14,554 nt of DNA from contig JAKAFG010000027.1 of assembly GCA_021818125.1 (NCBI GenBank), forward strand, positions 1-14,554. The letters run 5' to 3'. Every line of letters starts with the position of its first letter. The first letter of the stretch is position 1. Positions 1 through 8,195 of the stretch are shown in pieces. The notes beneath the pieces were generated by a model, which searched no databases, was not told the origin of the DNA, and saw only the letters and a program-made list of their open reading frames with translations. The stretch comes from Pseudomonadota bacterium. GTDB lineage: Bacteria > Pseudomonadota > Gammaproteobacteria > Acidithiobacillales > Acidithiobacillaceae. A program made the translations under genes and the position numbers.

Positions 1-14
1 AGAATGTGGAGTGA
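1..14 (+). CDS. Probable 3' end of yicC (last codons only)
   Basis: Only the last four codons or so are inside the window. In the frame ending with TGA at 12-14 they read (Q)NVE-stop, which matches the usual C-terminus of YicC-family endoribonuclease-like proteins (typically ending QNIE or QNVE). YicC is very often encoded directly upstream of gmk in proteobacteria. The GGAG at 8-11 overlaps this stop and serves as the gmk ribosome-binding site, so the two genes would be translationally coupled. The call rests on four residues plus synteny and is tentative. Confidence 0.35.
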
Positions 15-20
15 AAGCCA

Positions 21-659
21 ATGACGGGTGGAGCAGAACGCGGTATCCTGTGGATTATTTCGGCACCCAGCGGCGCGGGAAAGACCAGCCTGGCCCGGGC
101 GCTGGTGGCGGCGACCCCGCAATTGCGCACCTCCGTCTCTTACACCACACGGCCCCCGCGGCCGGGCGAGGCAGAGGGAACGGACTATCACTTTGTTCCC
201 ATGGAGGCCTTCACGGCCATGGCGGAGCGGGGTGAGTTTCTGGAGTATGCCCGGGTGCACGGCAATGGTTATGGCACCAGTGAACCTTGGGTTAAGAGTC
301 AGTTGTTCGCTGGGACCGACTGTCTGCTGGAGATCGACTGGCAAGGTGCGCGGCAGGTGCGGGAAAGATTGCCGGGGCAGGCGGTCAGTATTTTTATCCT
401 GCCGCCTTCTGTCGCCGCTTTGGCGGAACGTCTGCGCGGCCGTGGCCAGGATTCAGAGACGGTTATTGCGCGCAGGCTGGCGGCGGCACGTGAAGAGCTG
501 TTGCATTATGACGAGTTTGATTATCTGGTGGTGAATGACCACTTCCAGGATGCGTTAGCCGACTTGCAGAGCATTGTCCATGCCGAGCATTTGCGGCTGG
601 GTTACCAGCAGCATGCACAGCATCAACGATTAAAGAGCCTTCTCGGTATTGGCGGTTGA
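21..659 (+). CDS. gmk: Guanylate kinase
   Basis: Cytoplasmic enzyme that phosphorylates GMP (and dGMP) with ATP to give GDP, feeding GTP, dGTP and hence (p)ppGpp synthesis. The 212-residue protein opens with a P-loop, APSGAGKT, at residues 15-22. The GMP-binding segment with SVSYTTRPPRPGE follows at about 38-50, then the DYHF motif at 55-58, the EFLEYARVHGNGYGT guanylate-kinase signature near 73-87 and the LEIDWQGA motif near 103. Length is normal for bacterial Gmk (about 205-210 aa). ATG at 21 is preceded by GGAG at 8-11. It is followed 24 nt later by rpoZ and then spoT, the classic gmk-rpoZ-spoT order, which places nucleotide supply next to the alarmone enzyme. Confidence 0.97.
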   Translation: MTGGAERGILWIISAPSGAGKTSLARALVAATPQLRTSVSYTTRPPRPGEAEGTDYHFVPMEAFTAMAERGEFLEYARVHGNGYGTSEPWVKSQLFAGTDCLLEIDWQGARQVRERLPGQAVSIFILPPSVAALAERLRGRGQDSETVIARRLAAAREELLHYDEFDYLVVNDHFQDALADLQSIVHAEHLRLGYQQHAQHQRLKSLLGIGG

Positions 660-683
660 ATTGATAAAAAAGGTGAATAGACG

Positions 684-959
684 ATGGCACGAGTAACAGT
701 AGAAGATTGTCTGGATCATGTGGATAATCGTTTTGAGTTAACTTTGGTAGCGGCGCGACGGGCGCGGCAATTGGCTTCTGGCGCTGTGCCGGAAGTGGAG
801 CCGGGACGTGACAAGAATACGGTCATTGCTCTGCGCGAAGTGGCTGCCGGCAAGGTGAGCCGGGCGATTCTGGACGAGCAGATGCCGCCACCGTTACCCA
901 ATTTCCCCGGTGCGGCGAACCGCGAAGCGGCTGGAGCTGAGGATGTCGCTGGCGAGTGA
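684..959 (+). CDS. rpoZ: DNA-directed RNA polymerase omega subunit
   Basis: Small RNA polymerase subunit that helps fold and assemble the beta' subunit and forms part of a ppGpp-binding site on proteobacterial polymerase. The protein is 91 residues, the same length as E. coli omega. It starts MARVTVEDCLDHVDNRFEL and has the conserved VAARRARQL helix and the NTVIALREVAAGKV segment. The C-terminal tail from about residue 65 is variable and rich in Pro and Ala, as is common. AGGTG at 671-675 lies 8 nt upstream of the ATG. The last 17 nt overlap the preferred start of spoT, so the two are probably translationally coupled. Confidence 0.97.
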   Translation: MARVTVEDCLDHVDNRFELTLVAARRARQLASGAVPEVEPGRDKNTVIALREVAAGKVSRAILDEQMPPPLPNFPGAANREAAGAEDVAGE

Positions 960-3222
960 AATCGAGCTAGGCACAGCGGTGCCGAGACTGCCTCTGGCGA
1001 CAGCGGTGGGCGAGGTGCTGCGTCTGCCGCCGATTTCTCCGGCTTTAGAGGATCCTTGCGCGCCGCTGCGCATGTTGCTCCAGCAATACATGACGCCCGA
1101 AGAGGTGGTGCGCGCGCGTGAAGCCTACGAGTTGGCGGCTACCGCGCACGGAGCACAGACCCGGCGTAGTGGCGAACCCTATATTCATCATCCGGTGGCG
1201 GTCGCCTGCATTCTCGCCGAGCTGCAACTGGATATTTTCACCATCCAAGCCGCCTTGCTCCATGATGTGATTGAAGATTGCAACATCAGCAAGGAAAACA
1301 TCATCGAGCGCTTCGGGCCAGAAGTGGCGGAGATGGTGGATGGGGTCAGCAAGCTCGGGCAGGTGCGTTTTGAAACCCGTGAAGAGGCACAGGCAGAGAA
1401 CTTCCGCAAGATGTTTCTGGCTATGTCCCGGGATATTCGGGTGGTGCTGATCAAACTGGCCGATCGTCTGCACAATATGCGCACCATGGGCGTGATGAAG
1501 CTGGAGAAGCGGCGGCGTATTTCCCGGGAAACCCTCGATATCTACGCGCCCATCGCGCAGCGTCTGGGTATTCACGCCATCCGCATTGAGTTGGAGGAGT
1601 TGGCCTTCTCCCATCTCTACCCCAAGCGTTGGCACACCCTCAATGAGGCCGTAAAGGCAGCGCGTGGTAACCGCAAGGAGGCGGTGCAAAAAATTGAACA
1701 TGCCCTGGAGGACCGCCTCCGGCAGGAGGGGTTGGCAGCACAGGTCAGCGGTCGTGAGAAACATGTTTACAGTATTTATAGCAAGATGCAGAAGAAGGGT
1801 ATGCCCTTCAGTGCCATCCACGATCTCCATGCCTTCCGGGTTATTGTCGCCGATGTGGATGCCTGCTATCGCGTTTTGGGCATTGTTCATAGTCTGTATC
1901 GGCCGATTCCCGGGCGTTTCAAAGACTATATCGCCATCCCCAAATCCAACGGATATCAGTCCCTGCACACCGTGCTGCTGGGTCCCTTTGGGCATCCGGT
2001 AGAGGTCCAGATCCGCACCGGGGATATGCACCGGGTCGCCGAAGCGGGGGTGGCGGCGCACTGGCTGTACAAGACGGGCTCGAATAATGCGCATGCCGAA
2101 ACACAGGCGCGCGCCTGGTTGCAGCGTTTGCTGGAACTGCAGATACAGGGGGGAGACTCTCAGGAGTTTCTGGAGAGCGTTAAGCTCGACCTGTTTCCTG
2201 ATGAGGTCTATGTGTTTACCCCCAAGGGCAAGATTCTCAGCTTGCCGCGTGGTGCGACGGCGGTGGATTTTGCCTATGCCGTGCATACGGATATTGGTGA
2301 CCAGGCGGTGGCCGCTAAGGTCAATGATATGTACGTGCCTTTGCGCAGCCCTCTGAATAACGGGGATAAGGTAGAAATCGTCACGGCAGCTTCGGCGCAT
2401 CCGCAGCCCGGCTGGCTGGATGTGGTGGTGACCGCCAAAGCGCGCAGCAGCGTGCGTGCTTATCTGAAGACCATTCAGCGCGGCGATGCCGAAGTGTTGG
2501 GCCGCAACTTGCTGGAAAAGGCGATGCGTAGCCTGGGCGCCAACCTCCAACAAGTTGAAGCGGCTGATTTTCGGCGGGTACTGACGACGTTCAATGTTCA
2601 GGATGAGGGGCAACTGCTCGCAGCCATCGGCATGGGCGAGGTCTTCCCGTTGGTGGTGGCCCACAAATTGTTACCTGAGGAAGAAGATCGCGGGAAACTG
2701 GCGCAGACCGCGCGCCGTCTGGGGCAGGCGGTAAGTCAATTGTTACCGAGCCGCCTCAACCGTGAGGAGGCCACGAAAAAGCCGCTGTTGATTCGGGGGA
2801 CAGAGGGGATGCCGGTGACGCTGGCGCGTTGCTGCCGACCTATCCCCGGCGATCCTATTTTGGGTTTTATCAGTGCTGGCAAAGGCGTGGTGGTGCACAC
2901 CCACGATTGTCACAATATCCGCGAGTGGCGCAAACGCCGCGACCGTTGGGTGGATGTGCAGTGGGACCCCGAAGCTCAGGGTGAATTTCCGGTGACGATC
3001 CGGGTGGTGGCGGAGAGCGCGCGTGGCGTGCTGGCCCGCGTTGCCACCCTGATTTCCGATGAAGATTCCAATATTGATCATGTGGACATCGAGCCCCAGG
3101 ATGGACTCTATACGGGCATCACCTTTACCATACAGGCACACGATCGTGATCACCTGGCCAAAATCATGCGGAGTTTGCGTAGTCTGCCGATGGTATCCCG
3201 GGTACAGCGGGTCAAAGGCTAA
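943..3222 (+). CDS. spoT: Bifunctional (p)ppGpp synthetase/hydrolase (SpoT/Rel)
   Basis: Makes and degrades the stringent-response alarmones (p)ppGpp. With the ATG at 943 the protein has 759 residues. The hydrolase (HD) domain carries HHP at 82-84, HDVIED at 107-112 and KLADRLHNMRTM downstream, so hydrolysis should be intact. The synthetase domain has RFKD at 325-328 (the basic RxKD form typical of bifunctional enzymes, not the RelA ExDD form), SNGYQSLHT, and EVQIRT from Glu354. A TGS domain starts near 420. A zinc-finger-like region has CC at 630-631 and HDC at 654-656, and an ACT domain ends the protein from about 675. The frame is open back to a GTG at 910, but GGAG at 933-936 with good spacing points to ATG 943. 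ridA follows after 15 nt. Confidence 0.96.
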   Translation: MSLASEIELGTAVPRLPLATAVGEVLRLPPISPALEDPCAPLRMLLQQYMTPEEVVRAREAYELAATAHGAQTRRSGEPYIHHPVAVACILAELQLDIFTIQAALLHDVIEDCNISKENIIERFGPEVAEMVDGVSKLGQVRFETREEAQAENFRKMFLAMSRDIRVVLIKLADRLHNMRTMGVMKLEKRRRISRETLDIYAPIAQRLGIHAIRIELEELAFSHLYPKRWHTLNEAVKAARGNRKEAVQKIEHALEDRLRQEGLAAQVSGREKHVYSIYSKMQKKGMPFSAIHDLHAFRVIVADVDACYRVLGIVHSLYRPIPGRFKDYIAIPKSNGYQSLHTVLLGPFGHPVEVQIRTGDMHRVAEAGVAAHWLYKTGSNNAHAETQARAWLQRLLELQIQGGDSQEFLESVKLDLFPDEVYVFTPKGKILSLPRGATAVDFAYAVHTDIGDQAVAAKVNDMYVPLRSPLNNGDKVEIVTAASAHPQPGWLDVVVTAKARSSVRAYLKTIQRGDAEVLGRNLLEKAMRSLGANLQQVEAADFRRVLTTFNVQDEGQLLAAIGMGEVFPLVVAHKLLPEEEDRGKLAQTARRLGQAVSQLLPSRLNREEATKKPLLIRGTEGMPVTLARCCRPIPGDPILGFISAGKGVVVHTHDCHNIREWRKRRDRWVDVQWDPEAQGEFPVTIRVVAESARGVLARVATLISDEDSNIDHVDIEPQDGLYTGITFTIQAHDRDHLAKIMRSLRSLPMVSRVQRVKG

Positions 3223-3237
3223 CAAGGAGTTTAATCT

Positions 3238-3627
3238 ATGCCAGTTCCAGTTCAGAGTAATTCGGCACCTCAGGCCATCGGGGCCTACAGTCAGGGTATG
3301 GTGCATGACGGCCTGCTCTACCTTTCGGGTCAGATCCCCCTGGACCCCAGTACCGGGCAGATGGTAGAAGGCGGCGTCGCTCTGCAGATCCGGCGGGTGC
3401 TGGATAACCTGCAGGCAGTCTGCGAGGCAGCAGGCGGGCGTCTACAGGATGCGATCAAATTGCAGGTCTATTTGGTGGATCTCGGCCATTTCGCGCAGGT
3501 GAATCAGGCCATGGAGGTGGCGTTCACGCCACCTTATCCGGCGCGTGCGGTGGTACAGGTGGCTGCTCTGCCGCGTGGTGCGCAGGTAGAAATAGACGGC
3601 ATCGTTGCCTTGGGCAAGGCGCGCTGA
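3238..3627 (+). CDS. ridA: RidA-family enamine/imine deaminase
   Basis: Cytoplasmic RidA (YjgF/YER057c/UK114) protein of 129 residues. The family hydrolyses reactive enamine/imine intermediates such as 2-aminoacrylate, protecting PLP enzymes. Active-site residues of the deaminase subgroup are present: Tyr17 in GAYSQG, Ser30 in YLSGQIP, the key arginine Arg103 in PAR, and Glu119 in VEIDGI. A good ribosome-binding site, AAGGAG at 3224-3229, lies 8 nt before the ATG. The gene sits between spoT and recG, a common placement in gammaproteobacteria, and its stop is separated by a single base from the next start. The aliases tdcF and yjgF refer to the same family. The in vivo substrate cannot be fixed from sequence. 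Confidence 0.95.
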   Translation: MPVPVQSNSAPQAIGAYSQGMVHDGLLYLSGQIPLDPSTGQMVEGGVALQIRRVLDNLQAVCEAAGGRLQDAIKLQVYLVDLGHFAQVNQAMEVAFTPPYPARAVVQVAALPRGAQVEIDGIVALGKAR

Positions 3628-3628
3628 G

Positions 3629-3844
3629 ATGGAGCGTGCGGAAGCGCTTGCCCAGCCCATGCGCGAGCTGCTGCAGACACATCCGGTATTGGTTTCGTTG
3701 CTGGAAGAGCGCGGTATTCATTGTGGAGAATGCTTTATTGCTGATCGTGAAACGCTGGCGGAGGTAGCCACCATGCATCATGTCGATCTCGACGAGCTTC
3801 TCGCGGAATGGGCACGTCGCGAGGCCCTGCCGCGCGCCTACTAG
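3629..3844 (+). CDS. Small CxxC protein, DUF1858 / hybrid-cluster-associated redox-disulfide type
   Basis: A 71-residue protein wedged between ridA (1-nt gap) and recG (1-nt gap). It is one helical unit with the pattern THPVLVSLLEERGIHCGEC, then ETLAEVA and DLDELLAEW. This matches the DUF1858/ScdA-N-like domain, and most closely the 'hybrid cluster protein-associated redox disulfide' form with a CxxC at Cys32-Cys35. Small proteins of this family are thought to have redox, metal or nitrosative-stress roles, but no reaction is established. The frame is open back to 3605, inside ridA. ATG at 3629, with AAGG at 3616-3619 nine bases upstream, is chosen because it gives the tight operon spacing and starts just before the conserved helix. 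Family assignment is from pattern memory. Confidence 0.8.
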   Translation: MERAEALAQPMRELLQTHPVLVSLLEERGIHCGECFIADRETLAEVATMHHVDLDELLAEWARREALPRAY

Positions 3845-3845
3845 C

Positions 3846-5900
3846 ATGGCGGTTGCGAAGACGGGACTGTATCTACAGAGTTCTGTCTCGGCATTGCGCG
3901 GGGTCGGTCCCGCTCTGGTCCAGCGCTTGCAGCGCATGGACCTGTGGCGGGTGCAGGATATCCTGTTTCATCTGCCCAGTCGTTATCAGGATCGCCGCCA
4001 CATATCCCCTATGGCGGCCTTGCAGCCCGGCCAGGAGCGCGCCGTACTGGGTGAAATTGTCAGTGTCGATCACCAGCGTGGGCGACGGGAACAATGGTTG
4101 GTGACTTTGAGTGATGGCAGTGGACGTCTGCTCATACGGCTCTTTCACATGGTAGCGGCCCTGCGTGGGCAATGGCAGGTCGGGCGGCAGCTCTGGTGTT
4201 TCGGAGAGTTGCGCGGCGGCTTTCACGGCCTCGAAATGGTGCATCCAGAATGGCAGATGGCGGATGTCCCGCAGTTTCAGGCTCCGCGTCACCTCACCCC
4301 CTTTTATCCCAGCAGTGAAGGTGTTACCCAAGCGCAATGGCGGCGCTGGGTAGCGCAAGCCCTGACCCTCCTCGACCAGCTTCCGGACTACCTTGAAAAT
4401 CGACTGCCTCCGCAGTGGCCCAGTCTGCGCGAAGGGCTGCGTCTGCTGCATGAAAGTGCGGACGAGATGCCCTCGCCGCAGCATCCCGCCTGGCAGCGGC
4501 TGGCGCTGGAGGAGTTGCTGGCGAATCATTTGGCGGTGCGTCAGACGCGGCAATCGGGGATGATGCAGAATGCCCCTTGTTTGCACAGTAACGGGCGGTT
4601 GTGGCAGCGTTTCCTGGCGCATTTGCCTTTCGTGCCGACGGGAGCACAGGAACGGGTGATTGCGGAGATCAACGCCGATCTGGCGCGTCATCGGCCCATG
4701 CGTCGCTTATTGCAAGGGGATGTGGGCTCCGGCAAAACCCTGGTCGCGGCGGCAGCGGCGCTGGCCGCACTGGAGGCCGGGTATCAGGTAGCCATGATGG
4801 CGCCGACCGAGATTCTCGCAGAACAGTTATATACGCGCTTTCGGCAGTGGCTGGAACCGCTGGACCAGGACGTGGGTTATCTGGTGGGCAGCCGCTCGTC
4901 GCGCGCCCGTCGCGAGACACTGGAAGCCCTCGTCAGTGGCAGGCTTGGGCTGGTGACGGGGACGCAGGCGCTGTTTCAGGAGGGGGTGGAGTTCGCTCGT
5001 CTTGGGCTGGTCATCATCGATGAGCAGCACCGCTTTGGCGTGGAGCAGCGCCGTCAATTGTTGGAGAAAGGCACCATGCCCCACCTGCTGGTGATGACCG
5101 CTACGCCTATTCCGCGGACCTTGGCGATGACGGTGCATGCGGATCTGGAGGTGTCGGTTATTGATGCGCTGCCGCCGGGGCGCACCCCCGTGGAAACCCT
5201 GGTGATGCCTGATAGTCGTCGGCCCGAACTGATCGGACGGATGCAACACATGCTGGAGGAGGGGCGGCAAATCTATTGGGTTTGTCCGCTGATTGAGGAA
5301 TCGGAAATCCTCGAATTGCAGGCGGCGGAGGCGAGTTTTGCAGAACTGCAAATGGCCTTGCCCGGCGTGGCCATCGGGCTGATCCACGGGCGGATGCGCG
5401 CCGCAGAAAAGGCGGAGGTGATGGCAGCCTTTCAGTCAGGCGTTGTCTGCATTCTGGTGGCGACGACGGTGATCGAAGTGGGGGTGGATGTCCCCAACGC
5501 CAGTCTCATGGTTATCGAACATGCGGAGCGTCTGGGCCTGGCGCAACTGCATCAGTTGCGGGGGCGGGTGGGGCGGGGGGCGCAGCAGAGCAGTTGTATC
5601 CTGCTCTATCATCCACCCCTGAGTGACAGGGCACGAGAGCGTTTGCGGGTGGTGCGCGAAACCCATGACGGCTTTGTCATCGCGCGCAAGGACCTGGAAC
5701 TGCGCGGACCGGGCGAGTATCTCGGCACGCGGCAGACGGGCCTCCTGCAGATGCGTGTCGCAGATATCCTGCGTGACGAAGCCCTGCTGGCCCTCGTGCC
5801 AGCATTGGCGGATCAACTGCTGCAGGAAGATCCTGATGCGGTGCAGGCTATAGTGCAACGCTGGCTGGGGAACCGGCTGGAGTATGGGCAGGTGGGTTAG
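3846..5900 (+). CDS. recG: ATP-dependent DNA helicase RecG
   Basis: Superfamily 2 translocase that reverses stalled forks and remodels D-loops, R-loops and Holliday junctions. The 684-residue length fits RecG (E. coli 693). The N-terminal wedge/OB region includes FHLPSRYQDRR, which is typical. The motor domains show Walker A GDVGSGKT at 291-298, an APTEILAEQ motif, the DEQH box at 392-395 running into RFG, TATPIPRT from residue 418, IHGRM, and motif VI QLRGRVGRG from residue 570. The C-terminal ELRGPGEYLGTRQ stretch is characteristic of RecG. The frame is open back to 3780, but ATG 3846, one base after the upstream stop, gives the family-typical start. Co-location with spoT and ridA is a recurrent arrangement. 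Confidence 0.97.
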   Translation: MAVAKTGLYLQSSVSALRGVGPALVQRLQRMDLWRVQDILFHLPSRYQDRRHISPMAALQPGQERAVLGEIVSVDHQRGRREQWLVTLSDGSGRLLIRLFHMVAALRGQWQVGRQLWCFGELRGGFHGLEMVHPEWQMADVPQFQAPRHLTPFYPSSEGVTQAQWRRWVAQALTLLDQLPDYLENRLPPQWPSLREGLRLLHESADEMPSPQHPAWQRLALEELLANHLAVRQTRQSGMMQNAPCLHSNGRLWQRFLAHLPFVPTGAQERVIAEINADLARHRPMRRLLQGDVGSGKTLVAAAAALAALEAGYQVAMMAPTEILAEQLYTRFRQWLEPLDQDVGYLVGSRSSRARRETLEALVSGRLGLVTGTQALFQEGVEFARLGLVIIDEQHRFGVEQRRQLLEKGTMPHLLVMTATPIPRTLAMTVHADLEVSVIDALPPGRTPVETLVMPDSRRPELIGRMQHMLEEGRQIYWVCPLIEESEILELQAAEASFAELQMALPGVAIGLIHGRMRAAEKAEVMAAFQSGVVCILVATTVIEVGVDVPNASLMVIEHAERLGLAQLHQLRGRVGRGAQQSSCILLYHPPLSDRARERLRVVRETHDGFVIARKDLELRGPGEYLGTRQTGLLQMRVADILRDEALLALVPALADQLLQEDPDAVQAIVQRWLGNRLEYGQVG

Positions 5901-5910
5901 CGAAAATCCG

Positions 5911-5951
5911 CCGGAAGATCATGGACCTTGCGCTCAGACTTCCGGTATATT
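5911..5951 (+). promoter_or_regulatory. Candidate promoter with inverted repeat upstream of the L,D-transpeptidase
   Basis: The 89-nt gap after recG holds a possible sigma70-type pair: TGGACC at 5922-5927 (4/6 match) and TATATT at 5946-5951 (5/6), with an 18-nt spacer. An inverted repeat, CCGGAAG at 5911-5917 and CTTCCGG at 5939-5945, brackets the -35 element and abuts the -10. It could be an operator, or a weak terminator-like stem for recG without a T-tract. The promoter call rests on eye matching only. Confidence 0.35.
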
Positions 5952-5989
5952 ATGAGACTGTGTGAGTGGAGACCATCGGGGGATGTGGA

Positions 5990-6838
5990 GTGATACGCAA
6001 ATTCAAGGGATGGAAGCTGTTGGGGGTGGTGTCGGGTGCTCTGGGATTAGCGGGTTGCGCGACGACACATCTGCCCTCTGCGCCAGTGCATTCGGTGGCC
6101 TACTATGCCGCACAGATTCCCCCGCCAGTTGTCCAGCCGGTGGCGCCCGTGGTCTCTCCGGCAAGCGCTGCGCCAGTCACCCAATCGGTGCATATCATCA
6201 TTTCGACTACCACGCACTTCCTGACGGTCTACAAGGGTAATACCGTGTTGGCGACCTACCCGGTAGCCATCGGCTTCAATGGCGCCGCTCCCAAACGGAC
6301 ACGAGGGGATGACGTCACGCCGATGGGGCGTTATCACATCGGATGGGTCAGCCGGGGCACACGCTATGGCCCCTTCATGGGTTTGACCTACCCTAACCGG
6401 GAAAATGCGGCGTGGGGGTTGCGTGAAGGCGTTATCAATAAGGCGCAATATCGCGCCATTGTTGACGCAGTCGACGCAGGGCAGACGCCACCACAAAATA
6501 CCCCGCTGGGCGGCGAAATAGGCATTCACGGCATGGGTCCGCAATTTGCAGATGACCCTCAGAGCAAGGTGTTCCCTGGGCGCTGGACGGCCGGCTGCGT
6601 GGCCTTGTCAAACTGGGATGCACAGCAAATCGCCGCGATGGTGCAGGTGGGGACGCCCGTGGAGATCGTGGGGAACGTACCCGGATTTCGGCGCAAATTG
6701 GAATCGGTGAGTGCTAACGCCCAGTATAAGTCCGCTGCCGTGCTCAATAGCACGGCGACGCCAAGGGCTGTTGCGAAGCCCCAGGATACGGCGATGGATA
6801 CCCTGGTTGCGGCGCTCGCCCCAACCCCAGCACACTGA
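5990..6838 (+). CDS. Lipoprotein L,D-transpeptidase (YkuD domain)
   Basis: Envelope enzyme of the YkuD family, which forms 3-3 cross-links in peptidoglycan or attaches proteins to it through an active-site cysteine. From GTG 5990 the protein is 282 residues. It has a basic n-region (RKFKGWK), a hydrophobic stretch and the lipobox LAGC at 20-23, predicting lipidation at Cys23. A Pro/Ala/Val-rich linker runs to about 65. The catalytic domain carries the HG of GIHGMG (His180) and WTAGCVALSN with Cys203, the expected His and Cys pair. A C-terminal tail of about 50 residues looks disordered. The frame is open to a GTG at 5966, but GGGGG at 5978-5982 and the compact signal peptide favour 5990. It is a single-gene unit facing hemG. 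Which L,D-transpeptidase subtype it is cannot be told. Confidence 0.88.
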   Translation: MIRKFKGWKLLGVVSGALGLAGCATTHLPSAPVHSVAYYAAQIPPPVVQPVAPVVSPASAAPVTQSVHIIISTTTHFLTVYKGNTVLATYPVAIGFNGAAPKRTRGDDVTPMGRYHIGWVSRGTRYGPFMGLTYPNRENAAWGLREGVINKAQYRAIVDAVDAGQTPPQNTPLGGEIGIHGMGPQFADDPQSKVFPGRWTAGCVALSNWDAQQIAAMVQVGTPVEIVGNVPGFRRKLESVSANAQYKSAAVLNSTATPRAVAKPQDTAMDTLVAALAPTPAH

Positions 6839-6850
6839 TTTCAGTGTGCT
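6829..6850. terminator. Hairpin shared by convergent genes, probable bidirectional terminator
   Basis: Perfect inverted repeat AGCACACTGA (6829-6838) and TCAGTGTGCT (6841-6850) with a 2-nt centre. The first arm contains the stop codon of the L,D-transpeptidase (6836-6838), and the second arm ends one base before the hemG stop. Only a short T-run (TT after TCAGTGTGC) follows on the + strand and none on the - strand, so it is a weak intrinsic terminator at best, but its position between convergent genes supports that role. Confidence 0.5.
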
Positions 6851-6851
6851 T

Positions 6852-8192
6852 TCAGTGCTGCCAGTCGGCGTCCTGACTGAACCGGTAAGCCGCTTCCATA
6901 CAGTCGCCCAGCGCGACGCCCTCTCGCCAGTTGGCCCGGAAGTACAGCCCAGGGTGCCGGGCGCTTAGGGCGTCGATCCGCCTTATCCCATCCAGGTGCC
7001 CGATTTCATATTGCGGGATGGCTTTTGGCCAGGTCTGGCAGCGGGTGAAAATGGGCTTGCCGCTGATGCCCAGCAGTGGGTTGATCTCGTGTAACGCAGT
7101 CGCCAGCAGATCATCATCGCTACGTCCGGAAAGGTCATTCTGACTGCCGCCGATAAAGGCGGTCAGCAATACCTTGTCCGCAGGCGCGCGCCCGGGGAAG
7201 AGGGTGGATGAGAAGAGCACCCCCAGTGTTTCCAGGCCCATGACCCGCGGAATCAGCATGCCGAAACCATCCAGCGGATGTTGTACCTGTATGCGCTGAA
7301 AACCAATGGATAGGGTGCCGACTGCGGGATACAGGATGGCATCCAGTTCACGGGCAAGTGCGGCATCCGTTGGCGCGAGCAGCCTGGCCGCGGCGCCCGC
7401 GGGCAGGGCGAGAATGAGCCGTTTGCTTTGCCAGGCTTGGTTGCCGCTGCTGACCTGCCAAATGCCATCGCTATTACCCAATTGATCGACTGGGGTATTG
7501 CAACGCAGCGCATCGCCGAGTGTGCTGGCGACCCTTAGCGGGAGGGTCTGTAGGCCTTCGCGAAAAGAAATAAGACGGGTTTTCGGGGTGCCGGGCGATT
7601 TCTTGTTCCGGGCGCGCAGTGCGCCGCGGAGGAGTGAGCCACCGTCTTGCTCCAGCGCCACCAGGCGAGGAAGAGTAGCTTGTACCGAAAGACGTGCGGG
7701 ATTGCCGGCAAAGACACCGGAGACGAAGGGGTCGACCAGCCAGGTGAGTGCTTCATCCCCGAGTCGCCGCCGCACAAAGTCAGCAACGCTTTCCTCATCA
7801 TCCTGCATCCGACGCGGTGACCGGAAAGGCTCGCCAAGGAGACGCAGGCGGCCGCGCAAACTCAGCAGGCGGCCGCCGAAAAGCACACCCGGTCCCAGTG
7901 CGACGGGTTGCCGATGGCGATTAAGGATATAGCGGCGCTTGGCGAGTGGGTTGGCTTCGACGATGTCTTCTTCTAACTGCAGTTCGCGAAGCCATTCCGG
8001 GACGATCTGGCCTTTGAGCATGAGCGAGTTGGGTCCCATGTCCCGCTGAAAGCCTTCTTCCCGTCGGCTCTGAAGTTTGCCGCCCGGCTTAGCGCCCGCT
8101 TCCAGCAGCAAGGGTTTCCAACCGCGCTTACGGAGAAAATAAGCGGTTGCCAGACCGGAAATGCCGGCGCCGATGATGATGACGTCTTCCAT
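6852..8192 (-). CDS. hemG: Protoporphyrinogen oxidase, HemY-type flavoprotein
   Basis: FAD-dependent oxidase converting protoporphyrinogen IX to protoporphyrin IX, the penultimate step of protohaem synthesis, normally at the membrane surface. The 446-residue protein starts with the dinucleotide-binding motif IIIGAGISGLATAYFL (glycines 8, 10, 13) and the ribose-binding acid at Glu31, followed by the GG doublet at 37-38. The C-terminal FAD motif NWREGVALGDCMEAA matches the GNxxxGVxxxDC pattern of HemY/PPOX and amine-oxidase-fold enzymes. Length fits the family (about 450-480). An AAGGAG site at 8202-8207, inside the end of the upstream transporter gene, lies 9 nt before the ATG, so the two genes are coupled. 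The symbol hemG is used for this type in many annotations; hemY is the Bacillus name. It is not the E. coli flavodoxin-like HemG. Confidence 0.9.
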   Translation of the reverse strand: MEDVIIIGAGISGLATAYFLRKRGWKPLLLEAGAKPGGKLQSRREEGFQRDMGPNSLMLKGQIVPEWLRELQLEEDIVEANPLAKRRYILNRHRQPVALGPGVLFGGRLLSLRGRLRLLGEPFRSPRRMQDDEESVADFVRRRLGDEALTWLVDPFVSGVFAGNPARLSVQATLPRLVALEQDGGSLLRGALRARNKKSPGTPKTRLISFREGLQTLPLRVASTLGDALRCNTPVDQLGNSDGIWQVSSGNQAWQSKRLILALPAGAAARLLAPTDAALARELDAILYPAVGTLSIGFQRIQVQHPLDGFGMLIPRVMGLETLGVLFSSTLFPGRAPADKVLLTAFIGGSQNDLSGRSDDDLLATALHEINPLLGISGKPIFTRCQTWPKAIPQYEIGHLDGIRRIDALSARHPGLYFRANWREGVALGDCMEAAYRFSQDADWQH

Positions 8193-8195
8193 AAG

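Noticed and set aside
910..942. GTG at 910 as the spoT start
   Set aside because: It would overlap rpoZ by 50 nt and has no ribosome-binding site, whereas ATG 943 has GGAG six bases upstream.
1045..2664. Long open frame (539 codons) on the - strand opposite spoT
   Set aside because: It is fully antisense to a highly conserved gene, its translation shows no recognisable domain, and it is rich in His/Gln/Pro as expected from the reverse strand of GC-rich coding DNA.
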